41,585 nucleotides of DNA. Origin: Planctomycetota bacterium. Lineage in GTDB: Bacteria > Planctomycetota > Phycisphaerae > Phycisphaerales > SM1A02. Below the pieces are notes generated by a model. That model searched no databases and was not told where the DNA came from. It was given only the letters and a program-made list of their open reading frames with translations. Below are positions 23,660 to 32,469 of the stretch, piece by piece (the stretch's first letter is position 1; each line of letters begins with the position of its first letter). The position numbers and the translations under genes were made by a program. The stretch lies in NCBI GenBank assembly GCA_027622195.1, contig JAQBZO010000016.1, positions 1 through 41,585 of the forward strand, in the 5' to 3' direction.

Positions 23660-25546
23660 ATGCGCAACCGATTCGGCCCAAAAGAACTGGTCTTCAGCCT
23701 TCTCTTCCTCGCAGTGCTTATCGCGAGTGCGATGCAAATGATTCAGGCTGATCGACTTTGGAATCGCCTCCTTCAGATCGAGTCACGCATGACTGCACTG
23801 GAGGCTCGTCCACAGCAAGTGGTCTCTGCAACGGGAGGATCAGAATCCCATGCAACACGCCGAGATGAATCGTGGGCGCGGCCTGGCGTGACGATTGAGT
23901 GGCAGCAGCCATGGACCTCTGCGACAGACCCGCGTTCGACTCCTGGGTTTCTGGCGGGTGGAGAGGTCACCGAGATCTTTGGTGGACAACCCGCCCGTAT
24001 TACGCCGTATCTCGCTTCCGATGTCTATGGAACGCGAGTCATCGATCGAGTGTCCGAGTCGCTGATCGCCTTTGATCCCAAGACATTGCAAAAGCGCGGC
24101 GTTCTCGCCGATGCATGGCAACTTGACCCCGATGGACTTTGGGTTCGATGCCATCTCAATCCCCGCGCGCGTTTTTCAGACGGACAGCCCGTCACCGCTG
24201 AAGATGTTCGGTTCACGTTGATGGACTTCGTCAAGAATCCGCTGATTGAGGCAGAGCGCAGCCGCGCGCTCCTCGACAAGTTGGTCAATGTCGCGATCAT
24301 CGACCCGCTCACCGTTGAGTTTCAGTTTTCAGAGGCATTGTTTTCCAACGCTGATGTGATGGGCAGCGGGATTCTTCCCAAACATGTCTACGGCGTTCTT
24401 GAGCCAGAGCAGATCAATCAATCCACAGGACTGCTTGTTGGTTCTGGGCAGTTCAAGTTGGCGAATCCATCGGTTGCCGATCAGTGGACTCCGGGAACCG
24501 ATGTGGTTCTCGTGCGCAACGACCAGTACTGGGGAGAAACCGCGACGCTCGACAGCCTTCGTTTCAAGGTGGTCACGAACGATCTCGCCTCGTTGACCGC
24601 GTACGAAAACGGCGAGGGAGATTTCCTCACTCCAACAGCGCCTCAGTATGTTGCGAAAAGCAAAGATCCTTCTTACGCCGAAGACAACTATGTGTTGAAC
24701 TGGCTCAACATGCGCTCTGGGTATTCGTTCATCGGGTGGCAGTGCGGACCCCGTGGCGGACCCTCTGGTGCGCTGACTCCATTTCATGATCAGCGTGTGC
24801 GTCTTGCCATGACGCACCTCGTCGAACGAGAGCGAATGATCAGTGACATTTGGGAAGGCATTGGAGTGATCGCGACGGGTCCCAATGGTCCTTCAAGCAC
24901 CGCGTGCGACAAGTCGGTTCAGCCATGGCCGTTCGATTTGGTGGAGTCAGCACGACTGCTGAAGTCCGCCGGATGGGAAGACGTGAATGCAGATGGAGTC
25001 CTTGAGTACCAACTGGACGATGGCATCTTTCCGAAGGGAAAGCGGTTTGAGTTTGAGTTCACCGTCTCGCAGGGGGGACAGATCATGGACCGCATCACTG
25101 ATTACATCCGCGGACAGTGTGCCAAGGTCGGCATTGTGTGCGTGCCACGCGTGACCGATTGGTCCTTTTTCAGTGACATGCTCAAGCGTCGCGACTTCGA
25201 TGCCATCATCATGGGTTGGAGCGCGAGTGGACCCGAGAGCGATCCGCTTCAGGTATGGCACTCATCAAGTATCGGAGATCAGGGCGACAACTTTATTCAG
25301 TGGAAGAACGCTGAGTCGGACGCACTCATCGATCAAGGTCGGCGCACGATTGATACTCCGCAACGGCAGTTGGTCTGGCAAGAGTTGCACGGACTCATTC
25401 ATCGCGAACAGCCTTACACATTCCTGCGTGTGTCTCCGTGGCTGCGATTCATCAAGCGTTCGTTTGGCAATGTGCAAACTTACAAGACGGGACTCGAACC
25501 GCAAGAGTGGTGTCGTGTCGGAAGCGTTCCTGAGCCAGTGCGCTGA
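23660..25546 (+). CDS. ABC transporter substrate-binding protein (SBP_bac_5, peptide type), membrane tethered
   Basis: The 628-residue product captures the solute for the permeases. It belongs to the DppA/OppA family: RVSESLIAFDPKTL, DAWQLDPDGLWVRCHL, FSDGQPVTAEDVRFTL, GSGQFKLA, DQRVRLAMTHLVERERM, and the late YTFLRVSPWLRFIKRSF. Instead of a lipobox it has an N-terminal hydrophobic helix (about 10-28) followed by a short coiled coil (DRLWNRLLQIESRMTALEA), so it is probably anchored by an uncleaved helix. AAGGA lies 6 bases before the ATG. The FDAIIMGWSASGPESDP segment is typical for the peptide-binding class. Confidence 0.9.
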   Translation: MRNRFGPKELVFSLLFLAVLIASAMQMIQADRLWNRLLQIESRMTALEARPQQVVSATGGSESHATRRDESWARPGVTIEWQQPWTSATDPRSTPGFLAGGEVTEIFGGQPARITPYLASDVYGTRVIDRVSESLIAFDPKTLQKRGVLADAWQLDPDGLWVRCHLNPRARFSDGQPVTAEDVRFTLMDFVKNPLIEAERSRALLDKLVNVAIIDPLTVEFQFSEALFSNADVMGSGILPKHVYGVLEPEQINQSTGLLVGSGQFKLANPSVADQWTPGTDVVLVRNDQYWGETATLDSLRFKVVTNDLASLTAYENGEGDFLTPTAPQYVAKSKDPSYAEDNYVLNWLNMRSGYSFIGWQCGPRGGPSGALTPFHDQRVRLAMTHLVERERMISDIWEGIGVIATGPNGPSSTACDKSVQPWPFDLVESARLLKSAGWEDVNADGVLEYQLDDGIFPKGKRFEFEFTVSQGGQIMDRITDYIRGQCAKVGIVCVPRVTDWSFFSDMLKRRDFDAIIMGWSASGPESDPLQVWHSSSIGDQGDNFIQWKNAESDALIDQGRRTIDTPQRQLVWQELHGLIHREQPYTFLRVSPWLRFIKRSFGNVQTYKTGLEPQEWCRVGSVPEPVR

Positions 25547-25567
25547 TTCCACCTCGAAGAGATTCAC

Positions 25568-27118
25568 ATGGCCTCTTACATTGCTCGAAGACTGCTGCTG
25601 ATGGTGCCGACGATTATCGGCATTACGCTGCTCGTTTTCCTGCTGCTTGCACTTTCTCCCGGTGGAATCGGAGCAGGACTGCGCGTTTCTGGTGGACAAA
25701 TGGAGGCGAGCAAGGCCGCACTTCTTGAGGCCTATCTCGAAGATCGATATGGATTGAAGGACCCAGTCGTCGTCCAGTACGGACGCTGGTTGAGTCGAAT
25801 GAGTCCGATCAAGTTCGGGCGACGGGACCAGGCAAAGGATGGCGGTGAACTCGTCCGTGCACCACGAGAGGTGAAGGTGCCGTTGCTCTCTGGCACTGCG
25901 TGGAATCCGTGGCGCATGGAGGACGCATCGGCACAGATTGCGGCGGCCAAAGCAGCGGATCTTGCTCCACTCGCAACCACACTCAGCCCCGCGCTTCGTT
26001 CAGCATGGAATGAAGTCAGCCGCGGATACGCGAAAGCTCGCGCTGAATACATGGTCTCCCGCCGCGCCTACGAACGCTCGCTCGCTCATTATGCCGTAGC
26101 GGTTCGAGCGAATGATCTTGTCGAATCGAACGGTGAAGTGAATGTCAGTGGTTTTGCATCACTCAAGCCAGACAAGACCCGCGCCGAGTTTCAGGAAGTC
26201 GAGTCGGCCGGAGCAACGATGGATGCCGCGTGGATTGCATGCGAACAGAGTCGTGTGCAAGCGGATGGGATTTTTCAGCGCAAACCATTTGTCGAAGTGG
26301 GGGTGCCAATCCTTCCGAGCATCGTCCACATCGCATCACCCGATCTTGGAGTTGCATTCAGTCGTGGACGACCCGTGGCGGACTTGATCTTGGACGCATT
26401 GCCAGTCACGATCTTGATCAACCTCATTGCGATTCCGATCATCTATCTCATCGCTGTCCCCACCGGCATCCTTGCTGCCGCTCGCCGTGGACAATGGTTT
26501 GATTCGATTTCTGGAGCTATCTTTGTGGCGATGTGGAGCATTCCCACCGTGTGGGCGGGTGTCCTCATGATTGGTTATCTCGCGGACAATCAGTATCTCG
26601 GTTGGTTCCCCGTGGCGGGACTTCACGCAAAGACAGCCGACCAGATGACCTTCCTCCCTTCGTGGTCCAGCGGTCAATTCGCGATGGGATATGTGCTCGA
26701 TGAGTTGTGGCACATCGCGCTCCCCGTGGCGTGTCTCGTCTACGGCGGATTCGCTGTGCTTGCGAAGCAAACGCGCGCAGCGATGCTTGACAATGCCAAC
26801 ATGGATTTTGTGCGCACCGCCAAGGCGAAGGGTGTTCCAACACGCGACGTGCTGATTTACCACGTGTTTCGGAATAGTTTGCTTCCCCTCATCACGATGT
26901 TTGTCAGCATCTTCCCCGCCATGCTCGCAGGCAGTTTGATCGTTGAAAAAATCTTCTCGATTCCAGGAATGGGAAGTTTGATGCTCGATGCAATCAACAT
27001 GCGCGATCGTGAGTTGATTCTGGCCGACACATTCATGATCGGCATGGTGAACCTGCTCGCACTTCTCGTCGCAGACATCATGTACGCGTTCGCAGATCCA
27101 AGAATCTCTTTCGATTGA
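25568..27118 (+). CDS. Peptide-type ABC transporter permease (DppB/OppB-like) with enlarged periplasmic region
   Basis: The first helix (ARRLLLMVPTIIGITLLVFLLLAL) and the last 270 residues are standard DppB/OppB, with RPVADLILDALPVTILINLIAI, SIPTVWAGVLMIGYL, the EAA loop FVRTAKAKGVPTRDVLIYHVFRNSLLP and GSLIVEKIFSIPGMGSLMLDAI. Between them lies an insertion of about 150 residues (roughly 80-240), hydrophilic and partly helical (RSAWNEVSRGYAKARAEYMV, RRAYERSLAHYAVAV), placed where the periplasmic loop after helix 1 should be. The total of 516 residues compares with about 310-340 for ordinary members. The insertion might bind the tethered substrate-binding protein. Confidence 0.9.
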   Translation: MASYIARRLLLMVPTIIGITLLVFLLLALSPGGIGAGLRVSGGQMEASKAALLEAYLEDRYGLKDPVVVQYGRWLSRMSPIKFGRRDQAKDGGELVRAPREVKVPLLSGTAWNPWRMEDASAQIAAAKAADLAPLATTLSPALRSAWNEVSRGYAKARAEYMVSRRAYERSLAHYAVAVRANDLVESNGEVNVSGFASLKPDKTRAEFQEVESAGATMDAAWIACEQSRVQADGIFQRKPFVEVGVPILPSIVHIASPDLGVAFSRGRPVADLILDALPVTILINLIAIPIIYLIAVPTGILAAARRGQWFDSISGAIFVAMWSIPTVWAGVLMIGYLADNQYLGWFPVAGLHAKTADQMTFLPSWSSGQFAMGYVLDELWHIALPVACLVYGGFAVLAKQTRAAMLDNANMDFVRTAKAKGVPTRDVLIYHVFRNSLLPLITMFVSIFPAMLAGSLIVEKIFSIPGMGSLMLDAINMRDRELILADTFMIGMVNLLALLVADIMYAFADPRISFD

Positions 27119-27122
27119 AGCT

Positions 27123-28610
27123 ATGGCTATTTCAGACACAGAGCGCCAATCCGTCTCAGGCATCGAAGTGATGCGTGGTATCGGCGTGCAGAGAGCCAAG
27201 CCTTTCTGGGCTGATGCGTGGGACCGCACCATCGCCCGTCGAGGCGCGCAAGTCGGGATCGTGTGGGTCGGGCTCATCGCATTCTTTGCGATCTTTGCCC
27301 CGGTGGTCGCGAGTGGACTTCCACTCTGGACACGCGAGGTGCAGGGTGGCGTGACAGTCAAGTCATGGAGTCCGCTTTTTGATCATCTGACGGCGACCGA
27401 TCTCTTGATGCTGCTCGGAGGCATCGTCGGCGTTCCATTCGTCTTCTTCTCGAAGTGGTCGCAGCGTGGAAGGCGAATCGGGCTGGTCGCTGCGTTCGCT
27501 CTGCAGGCAGGGCTCTCGGTCGTGATCTGCGGCGGTGTCGCGAGTTGGTTACTCAACGATGAGGGATCTGCATGGGTGCGGTCGGTTGGACGACTCAATT
27601 CCACAGCGTGGATTGCAGCGGCGATCGTTTCGATCATCGTTGCCGCGATGATCGTGTGGCTCCCGACATTCAAGTCGCGCAAACATCGTGCACTCTTCGT
27701 GGTTTTGACGGCCGTGATCTCGACATCAGCGATCGCTTCGAGATGGATCGAACCCGTTGCGATGCTCGACCGATTTGCCGAGGGCGAGGCGGCTGGCACG
27801 CTCGTCAACACATGGACCATCGTTCCATGGTCTCCTGAGCAGTCGCGCACCGACGCCTACCTCGAGCCTCCCGGGACGACCTTCGCCGAAGCAACAGGCG
27901 ACGATGAGGGGACCACTCTCGGTGGTCGCACCTTCTTGCTCGGCACTGATTCAGTCGGCAAAGATGTTCTCTCTCAATTGCTTCATGCTTGCCGACTGTC
28001 GATCAGCATCGGATTTGTTTCGACTGGGATTTCACTTCTCATTGGTATTACGCTCGGTGCCTTCATGGGATTTTTCGGCGGACGCGTCGACATGATCTTG
28101 TCGCGCTTCCTTGAAATATTCATGGCGATTCCAGTGCTTTTCTTGTTGATCGTCGCGGCGGCGGTGCTTCCTCGCAATACCTATGTGATGATGGCGATCA
28201 TCGGATGCGTGTCCTGGCCGGGTTCGGCGCGTTTCATCCGTGCTGAGTTCCTCAAACTGCGCAATACTGACTTTGTGCAGGCGGCGCGCGCCCTTGGACT
28301 TCCTCTCTCGAGCATTCTGTTCAAACACATGCTGACGAATGGCGTGACTCCAGTTTTGGTGCAGGCATCGTTTGCGATCGCTGCAGCCATTCTTGCAGAG
28401 GCAACGCTGTCATTCCTCGGACTCGGTCCGGTGGGACAGGCTTCATGGGGCAAACTCCTCTCGAGTGCGACGGGAGAAACAGGACAATTCATCTGGTGGC
28501 TCGCGATCTTCCCCGGAGTCGCCATCTTCGTGACGGTCCTCGCCTACAACCTGTTGGGCGAGGCACTCCGCGATGCGATCGATCCAAAACTGAGAAAGGC
28601 GGCCCTCTGA
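27123..28610 (+). CDS. Peptide-type ABC transporter permease (DppC/OppC-like) with additional membrane helices
   Basis: The 495-residue product starts with the usual cytoplasmic tail and helix 1 (about 43-65). It then has an insertion of roughly 150 residues with four extra hydrophobic helices ([68 protein letters not shown]). The DppC core follows: [19 protein letters not shown], the EAA loop [21 protein letters not shown] and [19 protein letters not shown]. Normal members are about 300 residues. The gene starts four bases after the DppB-like gene and its TGA overlaps the ATPase start. Confidence 0.9.
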   Translation: MAISDTERQSVSGIEVMRGIGVQRAKPFWADAWDRTIARRGAQVGIVWVGLIAFFAIFAPVVASGLPLWTREVQGGVTVKSWSPLFDHLTATDLLMLLGGIVGVPFVFFSKWSQRGRRIGLVAAFALQAGLSVVICGGVASWLLNDEGSAWVRSVGRLNSTAWIAAAIVSIIVAAMIVWLPTFKSRKHRALFVVLTAVISTSAIASRWIEPVAMLDRFAEGEAAGTLVNTWTIVPWSPEQSRTDAYLEPPGTTFAEATGDDEGTTLGGRTFLLGTDSVGKDVLSQLLHACRLSISIGFVSTGISLLIGITLGAFMGFFGGRVDMILSRFLEIFMAIPVLFLLIVAAAVLPRNTYVMMAIIGCVSWPGSARFIRAEFLKLRNTDFVQAARALGLPLSSILFKHMLTNGVTPVLVQASFAIAAAILAEATLSFLGLGPVGQASWGKLLSSATGETGQFIWWLAIFPGVAIFVTVLAYNLLGEALRDAIDPKLRKAAL

Positions 28611-29680
28611 TGATCGATGGAGATGAACGCCCGCTCCTCGAAGTGGCTGACCTCGCGGTCAGTTTTGACAATTCGGGAGGACCACGCATTCAGGCTGTCT
28701 CGGGCGTGTCGATGAGTGTTCATCGTCGCCAAACGCTCGCCGTCGTGGGTGAGTCTGGATGCGGGAAAAGTGTCACCGCAATGAGCACGATGCAGTTGAT
28801 CCCACGTCCTCCTGGACGATTCGACCGAGGATCGATGCTCTTTGATGGACGAGATCTCTTGACGCTCTCCGAGAACGAGATGCTGTCGGTTCGAGGTGGC
28901 AAGATCGCGATGATCTTCCAAGAACCGATGACGAGCCTGAATCCGGTCTACACCATCGGAGACCAGATTCTCGAGGCGGTGCACCTGCACAGAAAGTTGT
29001 CGAGTGATGAAGGTTGGAAAGTCGCCGTCAAGTCGCTCACCGATGTCGGAATCACCGATGCAGAGGGACGCATGGAGGCGTATCCCCACCAGTTTTCAGG
29101 CGGAATGCGCCAGCGTGTGATGATCGCGATGGCACTTGCGTGTCAACCGAGACTGTTGCTCGCTGATGAACCGACCACCGCTCTCGATGTGACCATTCAG
29201 GCCCAGATCTTGGAGTTGCTTCGCGAACTTCAATCGAGCCGCGACATGGGCATGATGTTGATCACGCACAATCTCGGCGTCGTCGCTGAAAACGCCGATG
29301 TGGTGTGCGTGATGTACGCGGGTCGCGTCGTGGAGTACGGAACAGTGTTCGAGATCTTCGATCACCCGATGCATCCGTACACGCGCGGATTGCTGCGTTC
29401 GATTCCAGGACTTCATGAATCAAGACATCGTCTCGTCACGGTGGATGACATTGTGAATGATCCAGCCGAGTACCGTAAGTTGAAGGGATTTGAGCGGGGG
29501 ATCATTCCTTGGTGGCCGTTCATGCCAGACGGATCCCGTCCAGCCACCGTTCCTGATCGCGATGAGTATGCATTGATGGAGATCGAACCAGGACGATGGA
29601 TTGGCACATGGCGCACCGATGCAGTGGAATCGCAAGGCAGTCGTCGTCCTGTGCTCACCTTCCGCCGAGGCAATGCATGA
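28610..29680 (+). CDS. Peptide-type ABC transporter ATP-binding protein (DppD/OppD-like)
   Basis: The 356-residue ATPase has Walker [10 protein letters not shown], the Q-loop [18 protein letters not shown], the signature [15 protein letters not shown], Walker [13 protein letters not shown], the switch histidine in LITHNLG, and the C-terminal oligopeptide-family motif [14 protein letters not shown]. It then continues with a family-typical tail. The start ATG overlaps the preceding TGA. Dpp/Opp systems commonly use two different ATPases (D and F); only one is encoded here, so it would act as a homodimer or borrow a partner from elsewhere. The dUTPase start overlaps its stop. Confidence 0.94.
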   Translation: MIDGDERPLLEVADLAVSFDNSGGPRIQAVSGVSMSVHRRQTLAVVGESGCGKSVTAMSTMQLIPRPPGRFDRGSMLFDGRDLLTLSENEMLSVRGGKIAMIFQEPMTSLNPVYTIGDQILEAVHLHRKLSSDEGWKVAVKSLTDVGITDAEGRMEAYPHQFSGGMRQRVMIAMALACQPRLLLADEPTTALDVTIQAQILELLRELQSSRDMGMMLITHNLGVVAENADVVCVMYAGRVVEYGTVFEIFDHPMHPYTRGLLRSIPGLHESRHRLVTVDDIVNDPAEYRKLKGFERGIIPWWPFMPDGSRPATVPDRDEYALMEIEPGRWIGTWRTDAVESQGSRRPVLTFRRGNA

Positions 29681-30123
29681 TTCATGTACCCGTGCGTTTT
29701 CAGGTGTTGTCGCCACTCGCTGTTGTTCCTCGATATCAGTCGGATCTTGCTGCTGGAATGGACCTCCATGCGGCGATCGATTCACCAATCGCCCTTGCTC
29801 CACACCAGATCGTGATGGTGCCAACGGGTTTGGCGATGGAGATCCCAGTTGGATTCGAGGCGCAGATTCGTCCTCGAAGTGGACTCTCATGCAAGTTTGG
29901 AATCACAGTCCCCAACGCTCCTGGGACGATTGATGCGGATTACCGAGGCGAAGTCAAGATCGCTTTGATCAATCTAAGTTTGAGTCCATTCACCATAGAA
30001 CCCGGAATGCGCGTTGCGCAGATGGTGGTTGCTCCTGTAGCGCGTGCGGAGGTCGAAGTCGTGGAATCACTCAGCCAAACTGTTCGCGGGGACGGCGGGT
30101 TCGGCTCCACTGGACACGCTTGA
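29677..30123 (+). CDS. dut: Deoxyuridine 5'-triphosphate nucleotidohydrolase (dUTPase)
   Basis: dUTPase cleaves dUTP to dUMP and pyrophosphate, limiting uracil in DNA and feeding thymidylate synthesis. The 148-residue product shows all five motifs of the trimeric family: [25 protein letters not shown] (catalytic Asp88, with Tyr89), RVAQMVVAP and the C-terminal [10 protein letters not shown]. The start overlaps the ATPase stop (ATGA), so dut is translated behind the transporter. The last 57 bases overlap, in antisense, the end of the gene on the other strand; since motif five lies there, this end is certainly real. Confidence 0.95.
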   Translation: MIHVPVRFQVLSPLAVVPRYQSDLAAGMDLHAAIDSPIALAPHQIVMVPTGLAMEIPVGFEAQIRPRSGLSCKFGITVPNAPGTIDADYRGEVKIALINLSLSPFTIEPGMRVAQMVVAPVARAEVEVVESLSQTVRGDGGFGSTGHA

Positions 30124-31671
30124 TCGAATGGAATCTCTGAGTGTTGCCGATAAGGCGCGCCACTGCGAGTCCAAATCGTTCGCGAGTGTGTCTCGTCCAT
30201 CGAGGTGTGCGCGTTGCGCCTCGAGTCGAAGTCGAGCGAACCACTCGAGTGGATCTCGCTGATTCGCAAGGAGTGCGTTGAGCGCGGGTGGGATGAGCGC
30301 GCGGGCGAGAGACGAGCGGTGCAATGGAGGAAGCGCGTCGCCTCGATCGGAAATGACTTGGAGGCATTCCATCATCACCACCGCGTCGGCGAGTGCACTT
30401 GTTCCTTGATCGATCGACTTGAACGCTGCCGCATCATCGCCTCGCGCGAATGCACTCACCGACGCGATGATCGTGCCGCGCAAACGAATTAGGTCATCCA
30501 GTCTTCCCCAAGGAGGTGGAGACCATCCGCCCCAACAAAGAAGGGGGTCGAGTCTTTTGCTCTGAATCGACTCCAGTCGTGTGAGTTCGAATGCTGCCAA
30601 AAAGATGCGACTCGCGCTCTGGCAGGACTGAGTGAGTGACGGATTGTTCTCTCGCCGGCTGATGGAAACAAGCAGCTGCGCGCGTTGTGCATCCACGCGC
30701 TGAACAAATGCATCGCCGTCTGGACCGAAAAGTGTGCGAATGTTCTCGCGCACTTGGGCGGAAGCGGTTTCCCCTGGGAATGGAGCGATCGTGAGCAATG
30801 AGGTCAGCAACGCATTGAATTGCTCGCCGTCACTCGATGCGCGTCGAATGCGCGCAACAAGTGCCTGCCTTGTGCGAGGACCAGCACTCTCGGCAAGCCC
30901 AAGTGCCGGTCCGAGCGCGCAGAGTTCCGTAAAAGATCGAGTCTGATGCGCGAAGAGTTCGCACGCCGTCCTGAGTGCATCGGCAGTGGGAATCGGTTCC
31001 ATCGTTGCGCGAAGATCTTCAAGAGCTCTTTGAGCTTTCTCCTTCTGGGGCGCAGCGATCGCCGCGAGGTCTTTCGGCGGCACGGCAAGGAGCGCGGATT
31101 CCGCTTTCTGAATCGCCGCGTGGCACGGGTCGACTGACTTGGTGTTGTCGGCATCCGCGCGCGTCGATGGCCACGACGACGCGAGTGGTCCATCCATCAA
31201 TTCAGTGAGGGCGCGCAGTGGCTCGGTGACCTCTCGGAGCGCGGCGTCGACACTCCAACCGTCGGCGCCCGCATTCAGTTCGCGAAGTGGTCGCACTCCA
31301 ATGATGTCCATCTGATTCGCAGCGCGAAGGAGAAGTGCTTTCTCGCTTGTGGATCCACCCTCTGCACGTCGGCAAAGTGTTTCCACCTCGGGCAGCAACG
31401 CGACCACAGTCAGAGCGGTGAGGAGAGAGTGCGAAGCTTCAATTGGCTCTGTGGCCGATCGCGTCAAGAGTGCGAGTGCGGCGGCGTTGAGGAGTGCTCG
31501 GATGCGCCCCCTTGCGCTCGTGTCTTGATCGGTGATGCGGTTCGAGAATGGAATCGCGAGAGCCGAGAGCGCGCTTTGTGTCGGATCAATCTGCCCATGA
31601 GCAATGTGGCACGTCGTCCATGACGCCACGAGGGCGAGGACGATGCGCAAGCCACAGTGGGGGCGAGTCAT
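30067..31671 (-). CDS. Secreted helical protein of unknown function
   Basis: The 534-residue product begins with a clear signal peptide (about 1-27, [22 protein letters not shown], cleavage near AHG). The rest is Ala/Leu/Arg-rich and probably almost wholly helical, without catalytic motifs that I recognise; a tetratricopeptide-like fold is possible but the repeats are not regular. The start is taken at MTRPHC, whose ATG overlaps the truA stop (ATGA). Its last 57 bases run antisense to the end of dut. The final residues ([15 protein letters not shown]) look unstructured. Confidence 0.78.
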   Translation of the reverse strand: MTRPHCGLRIVLALVASWTTCHIAHGQIDPTQSALSALAIPFSNRITDQDTSARGRIRALLNAAALALLTRSATEPIEASHSLLTALTVVALLPEVETLCRRAEGGSTSEKALLLRAANQMDIIGVRPLRELNAGADGWSVDAALREVTEPLRALTELMDGPLASSWPSTRADADNTKSVDPCHAAIQKAESALLAVPPKDLAAIAAPQKEKAQRALEDLRATMEPIPTADALRTACELFAHQTRSFTELCALGPALGLAESAGPRTRQALVARIRRASSDGEQFNALLTSLLTIAPFPGETASAQVRENIRTLFGPDGDAFVQRVDAQRAQLLVSISRRENNPSLTQSCQSASRIFLAAFELTRLESIQSKRLDPLLCWGGWSPPPWGRLDDLIRLRGTIIASVSAFARGDDAAAFKSIDQGTSALADAVVMMECLQVISDRGDALPPLHRSSLARALIPPALNALLANQRDPLEWFARLRLEAQRAHLDGRDTLANDLDSQWRALSATLRDSIRSSVSSGAEPAVPANSLAE

Positions 31672-32465
31672 GGCTGAGTGTCGACCGCGAGTGTTTGTTC
31701 TGGATACCGAATCCACTCGAGGCAAAGTCCTTCGGGTGGCATCGTTGGTCCGGCGAGTCCACGATCGGTGGTGCGAATAATTTCTGAAATGACCTCGGCA
31801 GCGAATCGTCCGCGCCCGATCTCGACAAGTGTCCCAACAATGATGCGCACCATGTTGTAGAGAAAACCATCTCCCTCGACGACGATGCAGATGGCTCCGT
31901 CTGGAAGCACATCAATTTCGCAGGCGTGAATGGTGCGTACCGTTGTGAGTTTTTCCTCGGTTTGGTGCGCAAATCCCTTGAAATCGTGCTTCCCAACGAT
32001 CATCGCCGCTGCCCGACGCATGGATCCGATATCCATGTCATGTACGACGCTCGCGACGTAACGAGTCTCGAATGGATTCGGTCGCATTCCATGTCGACAT
32101 CCCGCGCGCAGTGTGTATCGGTACCGCTTGCTCACGCACTGTGAAATGGGATCAAACGATTCGGGCGCAAGAAAGGCTGCACGCACCTGCACATCCTTGG
32201 GAAGTCGAGAGTTCAGCGCGGCAGAAAGTTTTTGAGCAGGCACCACGGCGGGGCATGCGAACGAAGCGACTTGCCCCTCGGCATGGACTCCTGCATCGGT
32301 GCGACTCGCTCCCACCACGGCGACTGGGAATCGCAGTGCGGCGGCGACTGCCTCCTCGAGCATCCACTGCACGGTGCGAAGTGGAAGTTGTTCAGTCGAC
32401 AATTGCCGCTGCCATCCGTGGAAGTCGGTGCCGTCATACGCAACGATGAGTCGATAGCGTGGCAA
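31668..32465 (-). CDS. truA: tRNA pseudouridine(38-40) synthase TruA
   Basis: TruA isomerises uridines 38-40 in the anticodon stem of many tRNAs. The 265-residue product has YDGTDFHGWQRQ at the N-terminus, the catalytic motif GASRTDAGVHAEGQVASF (Asp57), SKRYRYTL, HDFKGFAHQ and GDGFLYNMVRIIVGTLVEIGRG. Length and motif order are normal. The start is TTG, only four bases after the stop of the preceding gene, with no clear Shine-Dalgarno site, so coupling is likely. Confidence 0.95.
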   Translation of the reverse strand: MPRYRLIVAYDGTDFHGWQRQLSTEQLPLRTVQWMLEEAVAAALRFPVAVVGASRTDAGVHAEGQVASFACPAVVPAQKLSAALNSRLPKDVQVRAAFLAPESFDPISQCVSKRYRYTLRAGCRHGMRPNPFETRYVASVVHDMDIGSMRRAAAMIVGKHDFKGFAHQTEEKLTTVRTIHACEIDVLPDGAICIVVEGDGFLYNMVRIIVGTLVEIGRGRFAAEVISEIIRTTDRGLAGPTMPPEGLCLEWIRYPEQTLAVDTQP

Positions 32466-32469
32466 TCAG

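Noticed and set aside
26336-27361. Open frame of 341 codons on the minus strand across the two enlarged permease genes
   Set aside because: It covers the most conserved part of the DppB-like permease in antisense and has no hydrophobic or domain pattern of its own.
20751-29680. Idea that the sigma-factor/transporter run is a metal-resistance system like Cnr
   Set aside because: The gene order is similar, but the third protein lacks His/Met ligands and the transporter is of peptide type, not an RND metal pump.
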